Shown: piece by piece, positions 1-5,407 of the stretch
Layout: the number at the start of each line of letters is the position of its first letter
Position numbering within the stretch: position 1 is the stretch's first letter
From: an uncultured Dorea sp.
GTDB lineage: Bacteria; Bacillota; Clostridia; Lachnospirales; Lachnospiraceae
Direction of reading: 5' to 3'
Assembly: GCA_948844705.1 (NCBI GenBank)
Contig: CAQNVT010000142.1
Location: 1-8,179, forward strand
DNA length: 8,179 nucleotides
Notes under the pieces: generated by a model
Database searches by the model: none
Told to the model about the DNA's origin: nothing
Seen by the model: the letters and a program-made list of their open reading frames with translations, nothing else
Position numbers and translations under genes: made by a program

Positions 1-83
1 AAGTGAGCAACGACATCATCAACAAGGTGAAAGGCGTAAACCGAGTTTGCTACGACATCTCCTCCAAGCCACGGGCACAATGA
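1..83 (+). pseudogene. guaA: GMP synthase C-terminal fragment, fused and truncated
   Basis: Frame 3 is open from the window edge to a TGA at 81-83. From base 3 it reads VSNDIINKVKGVNRVCYDIS then SKP. This matches the conserved end of glutamine-hydrolysing GMP synthase (GuaA), which in most bacteria reads roughly R-I-S-N-x-I-x-N-x-x-x-G-I-N-R-V-V-Y-D-I-S-S-K-P-P-(G/A)-T-I-E-W-E. GuaA converts XMP to GMP in the cytosol, and its extreme C-terminus belongs to the conserved XMP-binding part of the synthetase domain. Here the match stops after S-S-K-P (bases 60-71). The normal P-G-T-I-E-W-E ending is replaced by R-A-Q-stop, because the DNA changes to another gene around 71-81. Only about 23 recognisable residues are present and the upstream part lies outside the window. 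The family call comes from a remembered conserved motif, not from a search, but the motif is distinctive. Confidence 0.8.
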
Positions 84-660
84 TTTCTATAAGGCGGTCA
101 GCAATTCTACAACAGCGTGGCTTTACGGCGCATGTGGAGTGAACTGCTCTTTATTTGGAATCGGGGAGAGAACAGGAAACACACCGCTTGAGGCAATGGT
201 CTTTGAATATGCACAGCTCAGGGGAACTCTGGACGGCATGGATACGACGGTCATCACCGAGCTTGCCGAGTATTATGAGAAGGAGATCGGTTACAGGGTT
301 CCGTCCAGGACACCGTTCGTAGGAAGAAACTTTAATGTGACAAGAGCCGGGATCCATGCGGACGGATTATTGAAAAACGAAGAAATCTATAATGTTTTTG
401 ATACGGAGAAATTTTTAAACCGTCCGCCGCTTGTAGCCGTTTCCAATACATCGGGGCTTGCAGGGATTGCCCACTGGATCAATACGTATTTCCATCTGAC
501 GGAGGAGAAGCAGGTAGATAAGACCTCCGAGCTTGTGGGAATGGTCAAAGACTGGGTAGACGAGGAATACGAGGGAGGACGCGTGACGGTTCTTACAGAC
601 GAAGAGCTGATAGAAGCGATTGACAGAGCAGCAGGAGAGCTTGGAATTCAGCTGACATAA
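70..660 (+). CDS. (Re)-citrate synthase / homocitrate synthase-family protein, C-terminal part only
   Basis: This is the last 196 residues of a DRE-TIM metallolyase (the family of LeuA, homocitrate synthase and Re-citrate synthase), which condenses acetyl-CoA with a 2-oxo acid. The visible fragment opens with HGHNDF (bases 70-87), the H-x-H metal-binding strand of the barrel. It continues through TTAWLYG, GIGERTGNTPLEA (the conserved G-E-R-x-G-N loop) and the post-barrel motif AGIHADGLLKNEEIYNVFD. There is no long LeuA-type leucine-binding regulatory domain, and the protein ends about 80 residues after AGIHADG. That fits the roughly 450-residue Re-citrate synthases of clostridia better than LeuA. 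The neighbouring icd supports a role in citrate and 2-oxoglutarate synthesis. The first half of the gene is missing: upstream in the same frame is a stop at 37-39, then sequence belonging to guaA. A GTG at 139 could serve as a formal start but lies inside conserved barrel sequence and is not the real one. As it stands this could not make an active enzyme. Confidence 0.82.
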   Translation, partial: HGHNDFYKAVSNSTTAWLYGACGVNCSLFGIGERTGNTPLEAMVFEYAQLRGTLDGMDTTVITELAEYYEKEIGYRVPSRTPFVGRNFNVTRAGIHADGLLKNEEIYNVFDTEKFLNRPPLVAVSNTSGLAGIAHWINTYFHLTEEKQVDKTSELVGMVKDWVDEEYEGGRVTVLTDEELIEAIDRAAGELGIQLT

Positions 661-725
661 TTTGAGGGACTGCGGAATGTCCGGTGATCCGGGTTATAAG
701 ATATAAAGAGAGGAATATCAGAAAA

Positions 726-1376
726 ATGGAAGTATATGAAGACCGTTCGCTTCGGGGAAAGGTATTTGAAAGGCTCAGGGAGGATATTCTGTCCGGTGTC
801 TACAAGGAAAAGGAAGAGCTGAGAGAGGTCTCGATCGGCGAGGAGCTGGGGGTAAGCAGAACGCCGGTAAGAGAAGCATTAAGGCAGCTTGAGCTTGAGG
901 GGCTGGTTAAGATCATTCCAAACAAGGGAGCGTACGTAACAGGAATCACCCAGGCAGATGTGAGAGATATTTATAAAATCCGCTCCATGCTCGAGGGGCT
1001 GTGCGCCAGATGGGCGACCGGGCACATTACAGAGGAGCAGATGACAGAGCTTGAGGAAATCATCCTTCTTTCGGAGTTCCACCTAAAGAAGGCGGGAGAA
1101 TGTGCCGATCAGGTGTCCGTTCTTGACGGGAGGTTCCATAAGGTGCTCTATGAGGCATCAAACAGCCGGATCATGGAGCATGTACTTTCAGATTTTCACA
1201 AATACGTTAAGATGGCGCGCAGGCTGTCGGTCGGCTCTAAGAGCCGTGCGGAAAAATCGGTGGAGGAACACAGAAGCATATTAGAAGCAATCAAAAGAAA
1301 GGATGCGGACATGGCAGAAAGGCTTGCGAACCAGCATATTATGAACGTCATGGCGAATCTGCATATAGAAGAATAG
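726..1376 (+). CDS. GntR-family transcriptional regulator, FCD (FadR C-terminal) type
   Basis: A cytosolic DNA-binding regulator of 216 residues, a normal length for FCD-type GntR proteins. Residues about 8-72 form the winged helix, with [20 protein letters not shown] (36-55) as the recognition region and an [14 protein letters not shown] wing. Residues about 78-212 are an all-helical FCD domain. The usual metal-binding set is visible as Asp134 and His138 (DGRFH), His182 ([10 protein letters not shown]) and His204 (ANQHI), so a metal-bound carboxylate ligand is likely. ATG 726 is preferred because the N-terminus [20 protein letters not shown] suits the family and AGAGAGGA lies at 707-714. An in-frame GTG at 684 would only add 14 unlikely residues. 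The gene sits 65 bp after the synthase and 23 bp before icd, so it probably controls this cluster in response to a pathway acid such as citrate. That role is inferred from position. No clear operator or promoter was found in 661-725, although TCCGG occurs twice there. Confidence 0.88.
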   Translation: MEVYEDRSLRGKVFERLREDILSGVYKEKEELREVSIGEELGVSRTPVREALRQLELEGLVKIIPNKGAYVTGITQADVRDIYKIRSMLEGLCARWATGHITEEQMTELEEIILLSEFHLKKAGECADQVSVLDGRFHKVLYEASNSRIMEHVLSDFHKYVKMARRLSVGSKSRAEKSVEEHRSILEAIKRKDADMAERLANQHIMNVMANLHIEE

Positions 1377-1399
1377 AAAGCAAGGAGGATAAAAGGAAC

Positions 1400-2599
1400 A
1401 TGGCAAAGATTAAAATGACAACACCGATCGTAGAGATGGACGGGGATGAGATGACAAGGATTCTCTGGAAGATGATCAAGGAGCATCTTCTTGAGCCGTT
1501 TGTAGAGCTTAATACGGAATATTATGATCTTGGGCTTGAGCACCGCAATGAAACGAACGACCAGGTGACCGTCGATTCTGCGAATGCGACAAAGAAGTAT
1601 AAGGTGGCTGTAAAATGTGCCACGATCACACCGAATGCGGCCCGCATGGAGGAGTATAACCTGAAGGAAATGTGGAAGAGTCCTAACGGTACGATCCGCG
1701 CGATTCTGGACGGAACCGTATTTCGTGCGCCGATTGTTGTAAAAGGAATCGAACCCTGTGTGAAGAACTGGAAGAAGCCGATCACCATTGCAAGGCATGC
1801 CTACGGCGATGTATATAAAAATACAGAGATGAAGATTCCGGGCGCAGGGAAGGTTGAGCTTGTATATACTGCCGGGGACGGCACAGAGGTAAGAGAGCTG
1901 GTACATAATTATACCGGGGCAGGTGTTGCACAGGGCATGCATAATCTGAATGATTCCATCGAAAGCTTCGCAAGAAGCTGCTTTAACTATGCGCTGGATA
2001 CAAGGCAGGATCTGTGGTTTGCGACAAAGGATACGATATCCAAAAAATATGACCACACCTTTAAGGACATTTTCCAGGAGATCTTTGACGCAGAATATAA
2101 GGAGAAATTCGAAACGGCAGGAATCGTTTATTTCTATACGCTGATCGATGACGCAGTCGCGCGGGTAATGAAGTCAGAAGGCGGATATATCTGGGCATGT
2201 AAGAACTATGACGGGGATGTGATGAGCGACATGGTGTCCTCCGCATTTGGATCCCTTGCCATGATGACTTCCGTACTCGTATCACCGGAAGGATATTATG
2301 AGTATGAGGCGGCCCACGGAACCGTACAGCGCCATTATTACAAGCACCTGAAGGGAGAGGAAACTTCTACCAACTCGGTGGCAACGATCTTTGCCTGGAC
2401 AGGGGCGTTGAGAAAACGAGGTGAAATGGACGGTAATAAGGAGCTTATGGAATTTGCAGATAAGCTTGAGAAGGCTACGATCGACACGATCGAGGAAGGA
2501 AGGATGACCAAGGATCTGGCGCTGATCACCACGCTTCCTGACCCGGTTGTATTAAACAGCGAGGAATTCATTAAGGCGATCGCCGAAAAGCTGTCATAA
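1400..2599 (+). CDS. icd: NADP-dependent isocitrate dehydrogenase
   Basis: Oxidatively decarboxylates isocitrate to 2-oxoglutarate with reduction of NADP+, in the cytosol. At 399 residues it matches the dimeric eukaryotic-like subfamily (about 400-415 residues) rather than the E. coli-type enzyme. The substrate loop SPNGTIR (94-100) carries Ser94, Asn96 and Arg100, and FRAPI supplies Arg109. [10 protein letters not shown] gives Arg132 and Tyr139, at the same positions as in human IDH1. Lys210 is the likely partner of human Lys212. The metal ligands are Asp251, Asp273 and Asp277 (NYDGDVMSD). HGTVQRHY (306-313) keeps the Arg-His pair (311, 312) typical of NADP rather than NAD use. No catalytic residue is missing. 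An excellent ribosome site, AAGGAGG, lies at 1382-1388, 11 nt before ATG. The gene follows the GntR/FCD regulator by 23 bp and is probably co-transcribed with it and the citrate-synthase-like gene, giving a route to glutamate. Its last codons lie inside a terminator hairpin. Confidence 0.96.
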   Translation: MAKIKMTTPIVEMDGDEMTRILWKMIKEHLLEPFVELNTEYYDLGLEHRNETNDQVTVDSANATKKYKVAVKCATITPNAARMEEYNLKEMWKSPNGTIRAILDGTVFRAPIVVKGIEPCVKNWKKPITIARHAYGDVYKNTEMKIPGAGKVELVYTAGDGTEVRELVHNYTGAGVAQGMHNLNDSIESFARSCFNYALDTRQDLWFATKDTISKKYDHTFKDIFQEIFDAEYKEKFETAGIVYFYTLIDDAVARVMKSEGGYIWACKNYDGDVMSDMVSSAFGSLAMMTSVLVSPEGYYEYEAAHGTVQRHYYKHLKGEETSTNSVATIFAWTGALRKRGEMDGNKELMEFADKLEKATIDTIEEGRMTKDLALITTLPDPVVLNSEEFIKAIAEKLS

Positions 2600-2610
2600 G
2601 ACAGCTTTTC
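2585..2610. terminator. Bidirectional intrinsic terminator between convergent icd and ABC-F gene
   Basis: A perfect 11-bp inverted repeat: GAAAAGCTGTC (2585-2595), loop ATAA (2596-2599), GACAGCTTTTC (2600-2610). The A-run on the left and T-run on the right make it symmetric, so each strand yields a stem ending in four U and a C. The left arm and loop are the final codons and stop of icd, and the right arm touches the stop codon (2610-2612) of the opposing ABC-F gene. The two genes have only 10 bp between their ends, so one element probably serves both. The U-tract is short, so efficiency may be moderate. Confidence 0.8.
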
Positions 2611-4544
2611 TATTCCGCAAGCTCTTCCCAGGCTTCATATAGCCCTTCAAGCGCTGTTTCGATATCTGCTTTTTCTTTTGCTAGCTCCTGGCATTTCACG
2701 GAGTTTGTATAGATATCCTCCTGTGTCATCAGCCCGTCGATCTCAGAGCTTCGGGCCTCCAGAGAGGAGATGCGCTCCTCGGTCCTCTTAAGGTCGTTTT
2801 GCCGTTTTCTCTCTCTGGCCTGGGCCTCCTTTTGCTCCTGCCAGCTTAATTTGGAGGAGGAGAGGGTCTTAGAGTTATCATTATCAGAGGAATCACAGGC
2901 AGCGCTGCCAAAAGGGGCGCCCGTACAGGCTGCCGTAAGCTCGTCCTTTTTTTCAAGATAATAGTCATAATTCCCGATATAATTAACAAAGGTCTGATTT
3001 ACCAGGTCTAAGATTCTTGTAGCGGTCTGGTTGATAAAATAACGGTCGTGAGACACGTACAGTACGGTGCCGCTGTAGTCATTAAGGGCCTTTTCCAGAA
3101 TTTCCTTCGAGGTAATATCCAGGTGGTTTGTCGGTTCGTCAAGGATCAGGAAGTTTGCCTCCGAGAGCATCAGCTTGGCAAGAGACACTCGTCCCCGTTC
3201 CCCGCCGCTTAAGTCCCCGATCAGCTTAAACACGTCATCTCCGGTGAAAAGGAACGCCGCGAGCATATTGCGGATCTGCGTCCCGGTAAGAGACGGGTAG
3301 TCATCGGAGATCTCGTCAAAAATAGTCTTGTCCATATGTAGGACATGATGCTCCTGGTCATAGTAGCCGATCCGGACATTGGTTCCCAGACGGAAGCAGC
3401 CGGCATCTGCAGGAAGCACCTGATTTAATATTTTGAGAAGTGTGGTTTTTCCGGTTCCGTTATCGCCGATAATTGCCACATGCTCGCCCCGTTTGATCTC
3501 AAAATTTACATCGGTAAACAAGATCTGAGGGGGAAATGCCTTGCTTAGGTGCTCTACGGCGAGCACGTCATTTCCGCTTACGATGGACGGCTCCAATTTC
3601 AGGTGAATTTCCGTGTGAAGCTCTATGGGCTTTTCCACCGGCTTTATTTTTTCCAGCAGCTTTTCCCGGCTTTCTGCCCGCCTGATGGATTTTTCCCGGT
3701 TAAAGGAGCGGAGCTTTTCGATGACGGCCTCTTGATGTTTGATTTCCTGCTGCTGATTTAAGTATTCCTTAAGCCTTGCTTCGCGGAGCATCTGCTTCTT
3801 TTCGGCGTAGGCGCCGTAATTGCCCATATAAGTCATGAGCTCTCCGTTTTCGATCTCTACGATCTTTGTCACCACACGGTTCAGGAAATAACGGTCGTGG
3901 GAAACGATAAGAACCGCCCCCGGATAATTCAAAAGATAAGTTTCAAGCCATGCGATGGAATTCAGGTCCAGATGATTTGTAGGCTCGTCCAGAAGAAGGA
4001 TATCCGGTCTGGTAAGAAGAAGCTTTCCCAGAGATACACGTGTTTTCTGTCCGCCGGAGAGGGTATCCACCCTCTTGCCGAAATCCTCCTCCGTAAAACC
4101 AAGTCCCTTAAGAACGCCGGCAATCTCGCTTTCATATGCATAACCGTTGGCGTTTTCAAAGGCGGTCACCAGCCGGTGATAGGTATCCATACGCTTTTCA
4201 AGCTCCTCACCGCTTAAGTGCTTCATCTCCAGCTCAATGGTACGGATCTGCTGCTCCATGGCGATAAGACCGGCCTTCGCGGTCTTAACCTCGTCATAGA
4301 TCGATCCCTCGCTCATCATATCCTGGTGCTGCGCCAGATAGCCGAGAGTCTTTCCTTTTGTGAGCACGATATTTCCCGAGTCCGGTGAAAGCTCCCCTAC
4401 GATCATTTTAAATATGGTAGTTTTTCCGGCGCCGTTGATCCCTACAAGCGCCGCCTTTTCATGCTCTTCTATATGAAATGATCCGTTTTTTACAATAATT
4501 TCTTCCCCAAATGCTTTGCTAATTCCCTGACATGCGAATATCAT
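2610..4544 (-). CDS. ABC-F family ATPase (YdiF-like), two nucleotide-binding domains
   Basis: A soluble ATPase of 644 residues with no membrane segments. ABC-F proteins act on the ribosome, in translation factor or antibiotic-protection roles, rather than in transport. NBD1 has Walker A GINGAGKT (35-42), signature LSGGQ (162-166), Walker B LLLDEP with catalytic Glu187, and switch His216. NBD2 has GDNGTGKT (360-367), LSGGE (445-449), LILDEP with Glu470, and His499. The inter-domain linker at about 240-325 is Lys/Arg/Glu-rich and helical, as expected for the segment that reaches the peptidyl-tRNA site. After NBD2 a Ser/Asn/Asp-rich stretch (about 545-565) leads to a charged C-terminal coiled coil (about 566-642). 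Domain order and length resemble Bacillus YdiF-type members. No antibiotic-resistance role can be read from sequence alone. The start ATG at 4544 is preceded by GGGAGG (4550-4555, minus strand) with 5-nt spacing. It converges on icd and diverges from rex. Confidence 0.93.
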   Translation of the reverse strand: MIFACQGISKAFGEEIIVKNGSFHIEEHEKAALVGINGAGKTTIFKMIVGELSPDSGNIVLTKGKTLGYLAQHQDMMSEGSIYDEVKTAKAGLIAMEQQIRTIELEMKHLSGEELEKRMDTYHRLVTAFENANGYAYESEIAGVLKGLGFTEEDFGKRVDTLSGGQKTRVSLGKLLLTRPDILLLDEPTNHLDLNSIAWLETYLLNYPGAVLIVSHDRYFLNRVVTKIVEIENGELMTYMGNYGAYAEKKQMLREARLKEYLNQQQEIKHQEAVIEKLRSFNREKSIRRAESREKLLEKIKPVEKPIELHTEIHLKLEPSIVSGNDVLAVEHLSKAFPPQILFTDVNFEIKRGEHVAIIGDNGTGKTTLLKILNQVLPADAGCFRLGTNVRIGYYDQEHHVLHMDKTIFDEISDDYPSLTGTQIRNMLAAFLFTGDDVFKLIGDLSGGERGRVSLAKLMLSEANFLILDEPTNHLDITSKEILEKALNDYSGTVLYVSHDRYFINQTATRILDLVNQTFVNYIGNYDYYLEKKDELTAACTGAPFGSAACDSSDNDNSKTLSSSKLSWQEQKEAQARERKRQNDLKRTEERISSLEARSSEIDGLMTQEDIYTNSVKCQELAKEKADIETALEGLYEAWEELAE

Positions 4545-4579
4545 AATAACCTCCCGAAACCATGTAACAAGCTATAACT

Positions 4580-4607
4580 ATTATAACGAAAACTGTTAAA
4601 AAAACAA
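4580..4607 (-). promoter_or_regulatory. Probable sigma-A promoter of the ABC-F gene
   Basis: On the minus strand a perfect TATAAT (plus coordinates 4580-4585) is preceded by TTGTTT (4602-4607) with a 16-bp spacer. It lies about 36 bp upstream of the ABC-F start codon, with the ribosome site in between. The -35 is weak, but the -10 and the spacing are good. It sits back to back with the rex promoter: its -35 region and a run of seven A (4598-4604, plus strand) fall just upstream of the rex -35 box. Confidence 0.55.
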
Positions 4608-4615
4608 CTAAAAGT

Positions 4616-4644
4616 TTGACTTTATGCACACAATTTACTATAAT
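4616..4644 (+). promoter_or_regulatory. Sigma-A promoter of rex, with an A-rich upstream element
   Basis: TTGACT (4616-4621), a 17-bp spacer, then TATAAT (4639-4644): five of six and six of six consensus bases at ideal spacing. An A-rich stretch, including A7 at 4598-4604, covers about -40 to -55 and could act as an UP element. Transcription would start near 4651, giving a leader of about 34 nt with AAGGTGG (4670-4676) placed 8 nt before the rex ATG. Confidence 0.85.
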
Positions 4645-4684
4645 AACCTGTAGATATATTCCGAGGGGAAAGGTGGAAGATATA

Positions 4685-5326
4685 ATGCAAAGCAGGGAAA
4701 TATCTCAGGCAGTTATACAGCGGCTTCCAAGATATTACAGATATCTTGGAGAGCTTTTGGAGGATGGAGTAGAGCGGATTTCATCCAATGACCTGAGTAA
4801 GAGAATGAAGGTAACAGCATCTCAGATACGTCAGGATCTTAATAATTTCGGCGGATTTGGACAGCAGGGATACGGATATAACGTAAAGTATCTGTATACG
4901 GAGATCGGAAAGATCCTGGGGCTTGAAGAGAATCATAATATGATTATTATAGGCGCCGGTAATTTAGGGCAGGCACTGGCAAATTATGCGGCCTTTGAAA
5001 AGCGTGGATTTGTTCTTAAGGGACTTTTTGATGTGAGGCCTGAGCTTAAGGGCACGGAGATCCGGGGTGTACAGATCCGCATGATGGATGAGCTTAAGGA
5101 GTTTGTTCAGAATCATAGCGTGGCGATTGCAGCGCTTACGATTCCGAAGGACAATGCGATCGAAGTGGCGAACCTTCTGGTGGATAACGGAGTGCGTGCG
5201 ATCTGGAATTTCGCACACACGGACCTGAATCTTCCGGAAAACATTATCGTAGAAAATGTTCATTTGTCGGAAAGTTTGATGCGGCTGTCTTATAACATAT
5301 GCCGTTATAACGAGAAACACAAGTAA
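4685..5326 (+). CDS. rex: Redox-sensing transcriptional repressor Rex
   Basis: A 213-residue cytosolic repressor that binds operator DNA when NAD+ dominates and lets go when NADH rises. It typically controls fermentation and NADH-reoxidation genes in Gram-positive anaerobes. Residues about 1-77 are the winged helix, with the family hallmarks RLPRYYRYL (13-21), ASQIRQDLNNFGGFG (45-59) and GQQGYGYNV. Residues about 84-205 are the Rossmann domain, with GAGNLGQAL (90-98), acidic Asp116 (LFDVRPE) for the adenosine ribose, and LTIPKDNA (151-158). The tail NVHLSESLMRLSYNI is the domain-swapped dimer helix. All expected motifs and the full length (about 210-215) are present. ATG 4685 is chosen because it has the ribosome site AAGGTGG and a correct family N-terminus. 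The TTG at 4616 is the -35 box of the promoter, not a start. Autoregulation is common in the family, but no good Rex operator is visible nearby. A terminator-like hairpin follows. Confidence 0.96.
   Translation: MQSREISQAVIQRLPRYYRYLGELLEDGVERISSNDLSKRMKVTASQIRQDLNNFGGFGQQGYGYNVKYLYTEIGKILGLEENHNMIIIGAGNLGQALANYAAFEKRGFVLKGLFDVRPELKGTEIRGVQIRMMDELKEFVQNHSVAIAALTIPKDNAIEVANLLVDNGVRAIWNFAHTDLNLPENIIVENVHLSESLMRLSYNICRYNEKHK
4727..4749 (+). repeat. Perfect 9-bp inverted repeat early in the rex coding sequence
   Basis: CCAAGATAT (4727-4735) and ATATCTTGG (4741-4749) pair perfectly around a 5-nt loop, starting 40 nt after the rex start codon. It encodes part of the conserved PRYYRYLG segment, so the amino acids constrain it partly. 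It may fold in the mRNA or be coincidence. Confidence 0.5.
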
Positions 5327-5335
5327 CAGGCGGAG

Positions 5336-5386
5336 AAGCGTGTAGAGAGAAGTATGTGAAAAAAGGCTTGTCTTTACACGCTTTTT
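5336..5386 (+). terminator. Long hairpin with T5 run after rex (terminator or attenuator before nnr)
   Basis: The left arm is 5336-5352 (AAGCGTGTAGAGAGAAG) and the right arm 5367-5383 (CTTGTCTTTACACGCTT). They pair over 17 positions with one G-U and one internal mismatch around a 14-nt A-rich loop (5353-5366), followed by five T (5382-5386). It begins 10 nt after the rex stop and ends 21 nt before the nnr start, so it covers most of the 81-bp gap. The form is that of a Rho-independent terminator. Because no separate nnr promoter is evident between hairpin and gene, partial read-through from rex, or a promoter inside rex, must feed nnr-alr. Confidence 0.75.
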
Positions 5387-5407
5387 GCGGAAAGGAGCTT
5401 TGAGGCA

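Noticed and set aside
139..660. GTG at 139 as a genuine start of a short synthase protein
   Set aside because: Homologous sequence (HGHNDF, TTAWLYG) continues upstream in the same frame to base 70, so this is the middle of a broken gene.
684..725. GTG at 684 as the start of the GntR regulator
   Set aside because: It adds 14 residues not expected in the family. ATG 726 has an AGAGAGGA site and gives the usual N-terminus.
661..725. Promoter or operator between the synthase and the regulator
   Set aside because: TATAAG and TATAAA words occur near 695-707 but no -35 box is at proper distance; the doubled TCCGG is too short to call an operator.
1964..1979. Small hairpin AGCTTC-GCAA-GAAGCT in icd
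   Set aside because: A 6-bp stem with a GNRA-type loop inside coding sequence is short enough to arise by chance and has no link to a gene boundary.
1196..2056. 286-codon open frame on the minus strand
   Set aside because: It lies antisense to the well-supported regulator and icd, is Cys/His/Ile-rich with no recognisable domain, and has no sensible ribosome site. It is a shadow of icd codon use.
4593..4607. Complete Rex operator in the rex promoter
   Set aside because: The half sites are separated by one base instead of four and the second half has two mismatches; kept only as a low-interest observation.
4616..4684. TTG at 4616 as the start of rex
   Set aside because: It overlaps the -35 box of a consensus promoter whose transcript would start near 4651; ATG 4685 has a good ribosome site and the family N-terminus.
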